Source of the DNA: Kiloniella litopenaei | Lineage (GTDB): Bacteria > Pseudomonadota > Alphaproteobacteria > Kiloniellales > Kiloniellaceae | DNA length: 56,749 bases | Direction of reading: 5' to 3' | NCBI RefSeq assembly: GCF_000982415.1 | Contig: NZ_LANI01000027.1 | Coordinates: 1-56,749 of the forward strand | Shown here: positions 26,820-35,795 of the stretch, in pieces | Layout: each line of letters starts with the position of its first letter | Numbering within the stretch: position 1 is the first letter of the stretch | Made by a program: the position numbers and the translations under genes | Notes under the pieces: generated by a model | What the model saw: the letters and a program-made list of their open reading frames with translations, nothing else | Database searches by the model: none | Told to the model about the DNA's origin: nothing

Positions 26820-28889
26820 TTAGAATTTTAAACTGGCTGTTACTTTGAAGTTACGCCCGGGTTCATCCAGAACAGCCGCGCCACGTCTGTAATTTTTATC
26901 GAGAATATTATCGATACCGGCGTTGATTTTCAGGCCGGGAACGTAATCATCGGCATCCCAAGAGGTGAAGACATCAAATGTGGCGTAGCCGTCGATTTCG
27001 TCATTACCGTTTGGAACGCGCTTTTGTTCCCGCACAGCAAGGGCACGCCCACCGACATCAAGGTTGATGCTTTGAAAGTGGTAGCCCAACATTAAGGCTG
27101 CTTTGTCCCCTGCTATCCCTGATAGAGCTTCAGAGGTATCTGTGTTTTTACCACGAATTCTTGAACCACTTAGAGAGCCATAAACGGTAGGCGTGTCATA
27201 ATGAATTTCAGCTTCGAAGCCTTGAATTCGGGCTTTTGTGACATTGCTGCTTGTCGTTGTGCCGCCAGATACATCTACGTCCAGTTCAATGAAATCATCG
27301 ACGTTGTTTCTGAAGTATGAAACCTTTGCACGCAGCGAGTCATCTTCCATAAACAGGCCATCTTGTTTGATGTTTGTACCTATTTCCCATGTTTTGGCCG
27401 TTTCCGGTTTCAAATCAGGGTTCGCGACAAAGAAGTTATTTGGGATGGGGCCGCCGCCGGGAAAATGAAGGCCGGATGCGTATGTTTCACCGAGTGATGG
27501 TGCTCTGAAAGCTTCTGCATAACTTACATAGGGTTGCAAGAACGGCAGTACTTGATAGCTGACGGCAAAACGGGGAGAGGTTGATGTCTCTTCAGAATCT
27601 TCCTGTCCATCAGCTTCTAGTGAATAGGAATCATAGCGAATACCAGCTGTGAGTTCCAAGTCTTCAAAAAGCGTCAAAGTGTTATCTAGGTAAACACCAT
27701 AGATGTTACGTTCTGCATCTGGATAACCGCCAATTGGGGCACCATTACTTTCCCCTTCTTGGGTGTCCTGGAAAATTTCACCGCCGATGGTTACGGCAAG
27801 TTCGGCATTTTCATGCAGGCTCAGATAAGATGTGTTGAAGCCTTCCAGGCCCAACGTTTCCAATGTTCTTTCCTGATGACGACGATCAGAAATTCTCACT
27901 TCATCGATATCTGTCGTGTCATAATAGGCTTTGATTGATGTATCAAACCACTGATTGTCGGGGTTGTCATAGCTATAATCGAAAACAAAGCTATCTTCTT
28001 TGCTTTTGCGTTCAACTATAGACGATGTGCTTAACCCGTCGGGCGTGGCTGGCAGGTTATGGTCATCGCGATATAGTCTATAGGAAAGCCCTATACGGTG
28101 GAAATCGGCGATGTCGATGCCGCCTTTTATAAGACCAGAAACGAGATCGTCGTCGGTGTAGGCTCTTTTTTTGCCGTCTCCTGCATTGTAATCATCGGTT
28201 TTGCGGCGTGTAACACTTGCCATCAAATCAATGTTATCCATGGGGCGGGCATAGCCAGTGATATTTCCATGGACACCGTTGTCAACGGTACTGAATCCTG
28301 TTGAGATTTGTGCTCCGTATTTCTCGTCAGCTTCCAGATAGTCATCAGCACTTTTGGTTTCAAAGGCAACAACGCCCCCCAAAGCACCTGTACCATGAAT
28401 GGTAGAGGCTGGGCCCCTGAGAACTTCAACCTGTTTCAATAGGGTTGGATCAACAAACAAGCCACCTTTGTGTCCGGCGTTGAAGTTTTGACGTGCGCCG
28501 TCAATTCGGGTGACAACACGTTGCCCACCTAATCCACGGATCGAAGGTTTTATAACAGTATGCCGGGTACCACCTTCGAGCTCTACACTGGGTAAGTCTT
28601 TTAACAGATCATGAACTGTTTCGGCTTGTCTGCGTTCAATTTCTTGTTCGGTTACGATAGAAATAGATGCAGGGCTATCAATAGCTAATTTTTCTGTTCG
28701 TGATGCTGTTACAGAAATCGCATCCAGAGTCTGTATTTTAGGCCCAGCCAGTTTTTGGGCCGATTGTTGAGGTGGCTTTTCTGTCTCTGTACCGGTTTCC
28801 GTTGTATTATCCTGCGCCTTCAAGGGCGTGGAGAGAAGAGTTAGGGCAGCGCTTGCAAGCAAAAGCCCTTTGAAAGATTTATATTGCAC
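26820..28889 (-). CDS. TonB-dependent heme/hemoglobin receptor
   Basis: 689-residue outer-membrane receptor. Signal peptide cleaved after TPLKA (about 25); TonB-box-like LDAISVTA near 55; plug domain with LLKDLPSVELEGGTRHTVIKPSIRGLGGQRVVTRIDGARQ in the family position; then a 22-strand barrel ending in ...NFKVTASLKF with a C-terminal Phe. The heme-receptor signature FRAP (about 461) and NPDL (about 493, NPNL in others) is present. The histidine between them in GLHFPG corresponds to a known heme-contact His in HemR. The start is GTG at 28889 with AAGGTG upstream. TonB/ExbBD are not in the window. Confidence 0.94.
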   Translation of the reverse strand: MQYKSFKGLLLASAALTLLSTPLKAQDNTTETGTETEKPPQQSAQKLAGPKIQTLDAISVTASRTEKLAIDSPASISIVTEQEIERRQAETVHDLLKDLPSVELEGGTRHTVIKPSIRGLGGQRVVTRIDGARQNFNAGHKGGLFVDPTLLKQVEVLRGPASTIHGTGALGGVVAFETKSADDYLEADEKYGAQISTGFSTVDNGVHGNITGYARPMDNIDLMASVTRRKTDDYNAGDGKKRAYTDDDLVSGLIKGGIDIADFHRIGLSYRLYRDDHNLPATPDGLSTSSIVERKSKEDSFVFDYSYDNPDNQWFDTSIKAYYDTTDIDEVRISDRRHQERTLETLGLEGFNTSYLSLHENAELAVTIGGEIFQDTQEGESNGAPIGGYPDAERNIYGVYLDNTLTLFEDLELTAGIRYDSYSLEADGQEDSEETSTSPRFAVSYQVLPFLQPYVSYAEAFRAPSLGETYASGLHFPGGGPIPNNFFVANPDLKPETAKTWEIGTNIKQDGLFMEDDSLRAKVSYFRNNVDDFIELDVDVSGGTTTSSNVTKARIQGFEAEIHYDTPTVYGSLSGSRIRGKNTDTSEALSGIAGDKAALMLGYHFQSINLDVGGRALAVREQKRVPNGNDEIDGYATFDVFTSWDADDYVPGLKINAGIDNILDKNYRRGAAVLDEPGRNFKVTASLKF

Positions 28890-29019
28890 AGGTCAGACAC
28901 CTTATCGAAAAGCAAACCAATTAATGTTGTTTTATAAACATTGCTGGCTGGCTGGCTTGAGGTGTCTTCGTTCGACAATTGGCGAGCTGGCTGGCGTTCT
29001 CTATTGCACCCAAGAGAAT

Positions 29020-29205
29020 TTATTTTGTGAGTATCAGTTTATTATTGGACGTAATACGAAGGCGGTAATCACTACCTTGATATTCGATGACAATTTCTCT
29101 GGTATTTTGCATCAAAGCTTCTGCTGAAACCCGAGGCATTGGGGCAGAGCCAATGCTGGTATCGCCCATGCGGCCTTGTGTATTCTTGAGGTTGTCAGAC
29201 GCCAT
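29020..29205 (-). CDS. hemP: Hemin uptake protein HemP family
   Basis: 61 residues. The C-terminal two-thirds, VSAEALMQNTREIVIEYQG then YRLRITSNNKLILTK, is diagnostic of HemP (HmuP), a small protein at the head of heme-uptake operons. In Bradyrhizobium and Burkholderia relatives it acts as a positive regulator needed for receptor expression (established for those species). Here it is the first gene behind the Fur-like promoter, with the receptor gene 130 bp downstream. That leader contains repeated GCTGGCTGGC units. Confidence 0.9.
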   Translation of the reverse strand: MASDNLKNTQGRMGDTSIGSAPMPRVSAEALMQNTREIVIEYQGSDYRLRITSNNKLILTK

Positions 29206-29220
29206 CTTTGAAACCGATAC

Positions 29221-29287
29221 TGAAAATCATTCGCAACTAATAGTTCTGCGATTGATAAGTGTCAAGTGTATTTGCGAATGATTCTTA
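29221..29287 (-). promoter_or_regulatory. Iron-regulated promoter of the hem operon with two inverted Fur-like boxes
   Basis: On -: TTGACA (29260-29265), 17-bp spacer, TATTAG (29237-29242), a near-consensus promoter. Downstream, TGCGAATGATTTTCA (29221-29235) matches the Fur 7-1-7 consensus TGATAATNATTATCA at 11 of 14 defined positions. Upstream, in the opposite orientation, TGCGAATGATTCTTA (29273-29287) matches slightly less well. The two share an inverted 11-bp core (29226-29236 / 29272-29282). Binding at both would sandwich RNA polymerase and repress under iron excess. Confidence 0.8.
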
Positions 29288-29294
29288 AAATTAA

Positions 29295-29323
29295 CCCCAC
29301 AAGCGATATGTCAGCTTGTGGGG
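29295..29323 (-). terminator. Terminator of the cobS-cobT operon
   Basis: Perfect 10-bp stem CCCCACAAGC / GCTTGTGGGG with a 9-nt loop. On - it is followed by TTAATTTT. It separates cobT from the hem promoter 8 bp further on. Confidence 0.88.
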
Positions 29324-29362
29324 AAAAAGGGAGGTAATTTACAGTAACTGGTTATTTGCTAT

Positions 29363-31213
29363 TTAACGTTTCATGCTCTCAAGAGAGCTATCGTTTCCTC
29401 TTGGGCTTTCGGCAAAAAGCTCGGCCAGTTTTTCCATCATGATGCCCCCGAGTTGTTCTGCATCACTGATCGTTACGGCCCGTTTATAATAGCGGGTGAC
29501 ATCGTGTCCAATGCCGATGGCAAGAAGTTCAACAGGGGAACGTTTTTCAATGAGATCAATGGCTTCGCGTAAATGATCTTCCAAATAGCTGCCACTGTTT
29601 ACGGATAGTGTCGAATCATCCACTGGGGCCCCATCAGAAATAACCATGAGGATACGTCTGTGCTCTGTTCTTGCGAGCAAGCGGTTATGTGCCCACAATA
29701 AAGCTTCACCATCAATGTTTTCTTTCAGGATGCCTTCGCGCAGCATCAGGCCTAGGTTTTTTCTGGACCGGCGCATCGGTGCATCGGCTTTTTTGTAAAT
29801 GATGTGTCGAAGATCATTCAGGCGTCCCGGATTTCCAGGTTTCCCTTGTTCAATCCAGCGTTCACGAGACTGCCCGCCTTTCCACATTTTTGTGGTAAAG
29901 CCGAGAATTTCAACTTTAACCCCGCACCGTTCCAAGGTTCTAGCAAGAATATCTGCACTCATCGCGGCAATGGTAATCGGACGGCCACGCATAGAACCGG
30001 AATTATCAATCAAGAGCGTTACAACGGTATCCTTGAACTCGGTATCGCTTTCTTGCTTGAAGCTGAGCGAATGCAAGGGATTCGTTACAACACGAGTCAG
30101 GCGTGCAGTATCAAGTAATCCTTCCTCCAGATTGAATTCCCAGTTTCGAGTCTGCTGGGCCATCAGACGCCGTTGCAAGCGGTTCGCCAGTTTGGATATG
30201 ACGCCCTGTAAATGAGAAAGCTGTTTGTCCAACAGTTCTCTTAATCGGGATAGTTCTTCGTCTTCACAAAGATCCTGTGCTTCGATTATTTCGTCAAACT
30301 GTGTGGTGAAAGATGTATAGCCGTGAACAGCCGAAAAGTTGTGATTAGGATCAAAATCTGGCTGTTGGTCAGGAGAACCCGCTGATTCTTGTCCCTGTCC
30401 ATCCATTTGCTGCCCGTCACTTTCCCCGCCGTCATCAGGGGCACCTTCGGCATCACCTTGGTCACTGCTTTCTGCTTCCATAGGGGCAGATTGCTCGGAC
30501 GTTTGCTGCTGATCCTGATCTTCAGATGTATCGTCCAGCTGGTCCTGATCGTCCTGTTCTTCTGTCTCGGATTCTTCGCTGTCTTCGACATCAAAATCCA
30601 ATTGGCCGAGAAGATCTTGCAACGCCCGCGCAAACTCTGCCTGATCCGTGACGTGTTCCCCCAGGCCTTCCAGAGTCTCGAAAATTTCCTGACTGAGATT
30701 GGGGCGCCAGATTTCGGCAATCTTGGCGGATGTTTTTTCCAGACGTCTTCCGGTCAGGGCTTCGCGGGCCAAAACGGCCATCGCCTCGTTCAAGGGAACA
30801 TCATCCGAGGTAACAGCATTGCCGTACCCCATTTGATCAAGGGTGTCTTCGTGAAGAGCTTCTAAGTTTTGAGCAACCCCTTCCATACGAGACATACCAA
30901 GGGCTTCGCATCTGGCCTGTTCAACCGAATCAAAGATAGCTGCGGCTTGGCTGTCGGCAGGTTTTAGCTTTTGATGTGTTTTTGAATCGTGGTACCGCAG
31001 ACGAAGTGATGTTGAATCTGCCCGTCCGCGAATACGTTGGACGTCCTCTGCAGGTAAATCCTTTGCAGGTATGGGCAATCTGAGCTCATCACCACTCAAA
31101 CCGCGACCATTGGCCGAGAAAACGACGCTGAGTTCGCTTTTCTTTGCCATGGCGCGGACTGTGGATGATGTTGCGCGTTTAAACTGTTCTAAAGGCGTTT
31201 CAGCTTTACTCAT
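29363..31213 (-). CDS. cobT: Aerobic cobaltochelatase subunit CobT
   Basis: 616 residues. CobT forms the AAA+-partner ring with CobS that drives CobN to insert cobalt into hydrogenobyrinate diamide. An N-terminal chelatase domain is followed by a long acidic Asp/Glu/Gln/Ser-rich linker (about 205-285). The C-terminal VWA domain has the metal-binding MIDAS motif [10 protein letters not shown] near 400 and [12 protein letters not shown]. It lies 31 bp after cobS. cobN is not in the window; the large subunit is often encoded elsewhere. It is a source of B12 for the mutase in this window. Confidence 0.95.
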   Translation of the reverse strand: MSKAETPLEQFKRATSSTVRAMAKKSELSVVFSANGRGLSGDELRLPIPAKDLPAEDVQRIRGRADSTSLRLRYHDSKTHQKLKPADSQAAAIFDSVEQARCEALGMSRMEGVAQNLEALHEDTLDQMGYGNAVTSDDVPLNEAMAVLAREALTGRRLEKTSAKIAEIWRPNLSQEIFETLEGLGEHVTDQAEFARALQDLLGQLDFDVEDSEESETEEQDDQDQLDDTSEDQDQQQTSEQSAPMEAESSDQGDAEGAPDDGGESDGQQMDGQGQESAGSPDQQPDFDPNHNFSAVHGYTSFTTQFDEIIEAQDLCEDEELSRLRELLDKQLSHLQGVISKLANRLQRRLMAQQTRNWEFNLEEGLLDTARLTRVVTNPLHSLSFKQESDTEFKDTVVTLLIDNSGSMRGRPITIAAMSADILARTLERCGVKVEILGFTTKMWKGGQSRERWIEQGKPGNPGRLNDLRHIIYKKADAPMRRSRKNLGLMLREGILKENIDGEALLWAHNRLLARTEHRRILMVISDGAPVDDSTLSVNSGSYLEDHLREAIDLIEKRSPVELLAIGIGHDVTRYYKRAVTISDAEQLGGIMMEKLAELFAESPRGNDSSLESMKR

Positions 31214-31244
31214 ACCTGCTACTTACCGTCTTGCTCTTCGTCGT

Positions 31245-32252
31245 TTATGACGAAGGTTTTTCACTGCCGTCTACCAGCTCGCGTCCAAAGCATCTTTGGA
31301 AGTATTCAGCCACGAGTGGTCGTTCCATTTCATCACACTTGTTCAGGAAGGTGAGGCGGAAAGCAAAATCAATGTTATTAAAGATTTTGGCATTCTCGGC
31401 CCATGACAGAACAGTTCGCGGGCTCATAAGTGTCGAGATATCACCGTTAATAAAGCCGCTTCGGGTTAGATCGGCCAAAGAAACCATATTGGCAATGAGA
31501 TCGCGATCTTCTTCGGTATCGTACTCTGGATGTTTGGCCAGAACGATATTCATTTCGTCTTTGTGTGGCAGGTAGTTCAAGGTGGAAACAATGTTCCATC
31601 TGTCCATCTGGCCCTGGTTCAGCTGTTGCGTGCCGTGGTAAAGACCCGTGGTGTCCCCCAAACCAACAGTATTCGCTGTTGAAAACAGTCTGAAAGATGG
31701 ATGTGGTGTAATCACCCGGTTCTGGTCAAGCAGGGTCAGGCGCCCTTCGACTTCCAGAATACGCTGAATAACAAACATGACATCAGGACGGCCTGCATCA
31801 TATTCATCAAAAACCAGAGCAACAGGGCGTTGTAGCGCCCAAGGCATCAGGCCTTCGCGGAATTCAGTAACCTGTTTGCCTTCTTTCAGGACGATGGCGT
31901 CTTTACCGACAAGATCAATACGGCTGATGTGACTATCCAGATTGACACGAATACACGGCCAGTTCAGACGGGATGCAACCTGTTCAATATGGGTTGATTT
32001 ACCCGTTCCGTGATAGCCTTGAATCATCACGCGGCGATTAAAGGCAAAACCGGCGAGTAGTGCCAGTGTCGTATCATGATCAAACTGATAGGTTGGATCT
32101 TCTTCCGGAACATATTCGTTGCGTGTACTGAATGCAGGTACCTGCATATCACTGTCTATACCAAAAGCTTCACGTGCAGAAACTGTTGTATCCGGGCCGC
32201 CCATGATCATTTCGCCATGGCCAATTACTTTAGAGGACATCGTCACATCCAT
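31245..32252 (-). CDS. cobS: Aerobic cobaltochelatase subunit CobS (AAA+ ATPase)
   Basis: 335 residues. AAA+ motor of the cobaltochelatase: Walker A GYHGTGKS (79-86), Walker [12 protein letters not shown] and sensor-type [20 protein letters not shown]. Length and motifs are standard for CobS. ATG at 32252, with a second Met at residue 5 as an alternative. It is 38 bp downstream of the J-domain gene and directly upstream of cobT. Confidence 0.96.
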   Translation of the reverse strand: MDVTMSSKVIGHGEMIMGGPDTTVSAREAFGIDSDMQVPAFSTRNEYVPEEDPTYQFDHDTTLALLAGFAFNRRVMIQGYHGTGKSTHIEQVASRLNWPCIRVNLDSHISRIDLVGKDAIVLKEGKQVTEFREGLMPWALQRPVALVFDEYDAGRPDVMFVIQRILEVEGRLTLLDQNRVITPHPSFRLFSTANTVGLGDTTGLYHGTQQLNQGQMDRWNIVSTLNYLPHKDEMNIVLAKHPEYDTEEDRDLIANMVSLADLTRSGFINGDISTLMSPRTVLSWAENAKIFNNIDFAFRLTFLNKCDEMERPLVAEYFQRCFGRELVDGSEKPSS

Positions 32253-32290
32253 ACTTGCTGTTAGGGTGTTATTATTTCTCGGACGCTACA

Positions 32291-32896
32291 CTAGGACGTC
32301 AGGTCGGTTTCTTGAAGTGTTTCTTTTATAAAAATGCTGTTTTTTAAAAGGCTATAGGCCTGATTGACCTTTTTTAGCCGATCTTCTGCTCCTTTTGCGC
32401 CACCATTAGTATCCGGGTGTAGTTCTTTTGCCAGTGCCAGATAGCGCTTTTTGATCTCTTTTAAGGATTCTATGGTTTCGAGTCCCAACACACGGAGAGC
32501 TTTTCGTTCTTCTTCGGGCATAAATTTCCGGGTTTGTTCTGATTGCTTGTTGTCATATCCCGCAAAAGACCGCCATGCTTTTCCCAGATCATCAAGTTTT
32601 TTGGTGTAAATTTCTTTACCGCCGCCATTCAGGGGCCAGGTAGGTTTGCCCCAGACGGCGTCTTGCCGACGTAACTTATCGACGTCAGCGACATCCATAT
32701 CTTTGCAATAGTTCCAGGCTGTATTGTATTCACGAACGTGATCAAGACAGAACCAATAATAACTGTTTAACTTTACTCTGGATTTTGGTGCGCGATACTC
32801 ACCCTCTTTCGTGCAGCCTTCGGCTTCACAGCAGTTTTTAACTCTGGCTGGGTCCCAAGGCGTTTGTAATGAGGCATCGTGCGTTGATCTTTTCAT
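32291..32896 (-). CDS. J-domain protein with N-terminal Cys cluster
   Basis: 201 residues from the ATG at 32896 (CGAGA upstream; the frame extends 15 residues further). The N-terminal half has a Cys/His cluster (CCEAEGC...WFCLDH) that may bind zinc, and the family segment YYWFCLDHVREYNTAWNYC. The C-terminal J domain (about 135-190) has IKKRYLALAKELHPDTNG with the HPD motif that stimulates DnaK. This J-protein upstream of cobS-cobT is a recurrent alphaproteobacterial arrangement; its client is unknown, and CobS/CobT assembly is a reasonable guess. Confidence 0.88.
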   Translation of the reverse strand: MKRSTHDASLQTPWDPARVKNCCEAEGCTKEGEYRAPKSRVKLNSYYWFCLDHVREYNTAWNYCKDMDVADVDKLRRQDAVWGKPTWPLNGGGKEIYTKKLDDLGKAWRSFAGYDNKQSEQTRKFMPEEERKALRVLGLETIESLKEIKKRYLALAKELHPDTNGGAKGAEDRLKKVNQAYSLLKNSIFIKETLQETDLTS

Positions 32897-33167
32897 TCTC
32901 GAATTATGGTGTTTCTTAACTCTGGATACAAGTCCCCGCACTGTAAAAGAATTACCTGTAAAGGCTTTGTATGCTTACATTTTACTCTAATTTTCAGTAA
33001 CCGTCATGACAGCTTTTTGTCGGGGGTGCCTTCTTTGTCCGTGAATTTTACGTGAATTAACGGCATTTTAAGGGAAATTTCCTAATTTACATTGAAAGCG
33101 GGGCATATTGGTCGGTACTATGCTGCCTTAATCAAGCGAATATCTATGGATAGTAGGGTGTAGTGCC

Positions 33168-33461
33168 ATGGGGATGACAGAAACGATAGACGCGCGTTTG
33201 CGCGAAGGTTTATCACCTTCTCATTTGGTGGTAACAGATGATTCTCATCATCATATTGGCCATGCTGGGTATCGCGAAGGCGGTGAAAGCCACTTTTCTG
33301 TCGAGATTGTTTCCGAAAAATTTGCGGGTGTTAACCGGGTTAATAGACAACGAATGATACATGAACTGTTGAAAGAAGAGCTGGTTTCCAAGATTCATGC
33401 CTTGCAAATTAAGGCGAACACACCTGATGAAATAAGCACTATGAAAACAGGCAGTTTTTGA
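33168..33461 (+). CDS. BolA family protein
   Basis: 97 residues. BolA/YrbA fold: LSPSHLVVTDDSHHHIGHAGY, then GESHFSVEIVSEKFAG and NRQRMIHELLKEEL. BolA proteins pair with monothiol glutaredoxins in Fe-S trafficking and also act as regulators. The His in GESHFSV and the Cys-free loop fit the BolA1/BolA subgroup. It is divergent from the J-domain gene. Its TGA is immediately followed by the ATG of the next gene, implying translational coupling. Confidence 0.93.
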   Translation: MGMTETIDARLREGLSPSHLVVTDDSHHHIGHAGYREGGESHFSVEIVSEKFAGVNRVNRQRMIHELLKEELVSKIHALQIKANTPDEISTMKTGSF

Positions 33462-33821
33462 ATGACGAAAGAGAGTGATAATATTTCATTTCTTTCGCAA
33501 AGTCGGCGAGATCTTCAAAAAGAGATGAAGCGGCTTACAGGAAAAAACGGCCTGGTTTTAAAAAATGTCACTGTGCGCGGGCACCGTACTTCGTTGAGAT
33601 TAGAGCCAATGATGTGGCGTGGCCTGAACGAAATTTGTGAACGCGAAGGTCTTGCTTTGAACGAGGTTTGTAATCTGGTCGAAGGGCGCCGTGTTCAATC
33701 AAGCCTTACCGCCGCAATCAGGGTTTTTACTCTTTCTTATTTTCGAACCGCTGCCCAAGAAAAAAGAGGCTGGAAGCCAATACCCAGGTCGCAATATCCG
33801 ACAATTTCAAAGAACAAATAA
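33462..33821 (+). CDS. Ribbon-helix-helix domain protein
   Basis: 119 residues. The core NVTVRGHRTSLRLEPMMWRGLNEICEREGLALNEVCNLVE matches the RHH_4 family (PF13467): a beta-strand with HRTSLRLE, then two helices. It ends with FRTAAQEKRGW and a basic tail. Such proteins are thought to bind DNA as dimers; targets are unknown. The N-terminal ~40 residues (SFLSQSRRDLQKEMKRL) are a charged helix. It starts on the base after the bolA stop. Confidence 0.85.
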   Translation: MTKESDNISFLSQSRRDLQKEMKRLTGKNGLVLKNVTVRGHRTSLRLEPMMWRGLNEICEREGLALNEVCNLVEGRRVQSSLTAAIRVFTLSYFRTAAQEKRGWKPIPRSQYPTISKNK

Positions 33822-33842
33822 TAGCACGCTTTAAGCTGCTTG

Positions 33843-34430
33843 TTATGAATTTCCTGTATAAAAATCGGGCCATTCCTGTCTAACGATTTCTCCGTCAGCG
33901 CTGTAGGCATGGCAAGTGTCTATGATGCCTGGGCGTTTCTTTTTATTTTCGCTATCCTGTTTTTCACCCTTTTGGCTTTCTTTCAGCTTGGCCTGATATT
34001 TTATCATGGCTGGATAAAGTGTCTGAAAGGTAACTGTAGCCATAGCACCAAGCATTTCGACAAGATGGGTACACCCTTTGGTGCCGCCTACGGCTCGTCG
34101 AATTGCAGCTCTCCATCCCGGGCCAACTTTGAGGCCAATAACCTTTTTAAAGTTCGGGGTAATTGATGGACAAACAGAATAGGGACTGTCATCAATGCAG
34201 GCTTCTATATCTTGTACGACAAAGTTTATATCTACCGTCAGGCGTATCCACATATCATGTAAGGCTTCGCCAGCTTCAATTGTTCCCCTGAACTGATTAT
34301 CAAAGGGGTATGATTTGACGTCTGTAATGCGACCCTCAATATCCCACAGCCGATCTTCGCGTTCGTAGCCTTGAAAATCGTAGCGCCTTTGGTGAAGATT
34401 TTTTCGAGGAGCAGCCGGGGGTAAGGGCAT
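33843..34430 (-). CDS. DUF2889 family protein
   Basis: 195 residues. The family pattern is clear: RKNLHQRRYDFQGYEREDRLWDIEGRITDVKSY, then ALHDMWIRLTVD, IEACIDDSPYSVCPSI, GPGWRAAIRRAVGGTKGCTHLVEML. DUF2889 has no established function; the Cys and His of GCTHL are conserved. It lies 46 bp downstream of the CorC-type gene and is probably the last gene of the aroK operon. Confidence 0.88.
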   Translation of the reverse strand: MPLPPAAPRKNLHQRRYDFQGYEREDRLWDIEGRITDVKSYPFDNQFRGTIEAGEALHDMWIRLTVDINFVVQDIEACIDDSPYSVCPSITPNFKKVIGLKVGPGWRAAIRRAVGGTKGCTHLVEMLGAMATVTFQTLYPAMIKYQAKLKESQKGEKQDSENKKKRPGIIDTCHAYSADGEIVRQEWPDFYTGNS

Positions 34431-34476
34431 ATCTAGTCCTTGAGCTGTTTCGGTCTGGAAGCTGTTTTTATCAGGA

Positions 34477-35757
34477 TCATGAAGGGATCTGCTCTGCTAT
34501 AGGAGAAACACGTACCGATGTAATCTGATGTCGCTTTCGTTCCAGGATTTCGAATCGCATATCATGAAAGACAAAGGCTTGTCCGACTTTTGGAATCTGT
34601 CTTGCTTCGTGAAGGATAAGGCCCGCGATTGTCGAAGCTTCGTCATCAGGAAGCCTCCATTCAAACTGGCGGTTCAAATCCCGGATGGTCACAGTTCCGT
34701 TGATGATAAACTCGCTTTCGGTAACGGTTTGAACTCCCTCGATATCAATGTCGTGTTCGTCGGTAATATCACCTACGATTTCTTCGAGAATGTCCTCCAG
34801 AGTTACAATTCCCTGCATTTCCCCATATTCATCGACAACGATGGCAAAGTGTGCATGACGATCACGAAAAGCATGTAGCTGAGCAAGGAGGCTTGTTGAT
34901 TCTGGAATAAACCAAGGAGTACTGGCAATTGAGATCAGGGTTTCACGATCAAGTTCGCCATCGTGGGTGCGAATAGCCCGTAAAAGCGCTTTTGCATGTA
35001 AAACCCCAACGATGTTGTCGGGCTTGTCCTGCCACAAGGGAATACGGGTGTAGGAGCTGGAAAGAACGTCTTCGATAACCTGAGCAGGTGATTGATCAAT
35101 ATCACTGGAATTGACATCCTGGCGATGGGTCATGATTTCATCAACTTCTACATCATCCAGATCCAGAATTGATTTGAGCATCTCGCGTTCATGACGTACT
35201 TCTTCGCCTTCTCCTTCGTGGAGATCGATCGCACCGCGTAGTTCTTCTTCGGCAAATTCGTTCATTTCATCGGCTGTGTCAGAACGGGTGAAGATTGCCA
35301 GAATGACTTTAACAATGCTTTCTACAGCAAGGGCGACCGGGCCGAAAATAAAAACAATCGGGCGCAAAATTGGCGCAGATGCCAATGCAGCTTTGTCAGA
35401 ATGCCTCAGCGCATAGGTTTTGGGAAGAACCTCTGCAAATACAAGGACAAGCGCAGTCATGGTCAGGGTTGCATAGATAACACCAGTTTCCCCGAATAAT
35501 TTGAGGAATACCGATGTCGCCAATGCAGAGGCCAGAATGTTTACGAGGTTGTTACCCAGCAGGATAGATCCAATCAGGTGCTCTTTTGCCGACCACAGTT
35601 TATTGACGATCTGCGCCTTTTTGTCTCCGCTTTGCTCAAGCGTGTGCATGCGTGGCTTTGAAGACGCTGTCATAGATGTCTCGGCACCAGAAAAGAAGGC
35701 TGAGATTGCGAGTAGTACCACAATGGCACTGATAGAGAGAATTAACTCTGTTTCCAT
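34477..35757 (-). CDS. HlyC/CorC-family CNNM transporter
   Basis: 426 residues: an N-terminal DUF21/CNNM membrane domain (about 1-190) starting ILSISAIVVLLAISAFFSGAETSMTASSKPRMH, a CBS-domain pair (about 205-330; IMTHRQDVNSSD, GVLHAKALLRA, EMQGIVTLEDILEEIVGDI) and a CorC_HlyC domain (about 340-420). CNNM/CorC proteins mediate or regulate Mg2+/Co2+ efflux at the inner membrane. It lies 38 bp after aroB on -. Confidence 0.93.
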   Translation of the reverse strand: METELILSISAIVVLLAISAFFSGAETSMTASSKPRMHTLEQSGDKKAQIVNKLWSAKEHLIGSILLGNNLVNILASALATSVFLKLFGETGVIYATLTMTALVLVFAEVLPKTYALRHSDKAALASAPILRPIVFIFGPVALAVESIVKVILAIFTRSDTADEMNEFAEEELRGAIDLHEGEGEEVRHEREMLKSILDLDDVEVDEIMTHRQDVNSSDIDQSPAQVIEDVLSSSYTRIPLWQDKPDNIVGVLHAKALLRAIRTHDGELDRETLISIASTPWFIPESTSLLAQLHAFRDRHAHFAIVVDEYGEMQGIVTLEDILEEIVGDITDEHDIDIEGVQTVTESEFIINGTVTIRDLNRQFEWRLPDDEASTIAGLILHEARQIPKVGQAFVFHDMRFEILERKRHQITSVRVSPIAEQIPS

Positions 35758-35795
35758 GGCCCTTTCAGGGGTTGTGAATAAGACAGCTCGATTAT

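Noticed and set aside
29363-31213. Magnesium chelatase BchD
   Set aside because: Pairing with a CobS-type ATPase and the acidic-linker plus VWA layout fit CobT; no photosynthesis genes are present.
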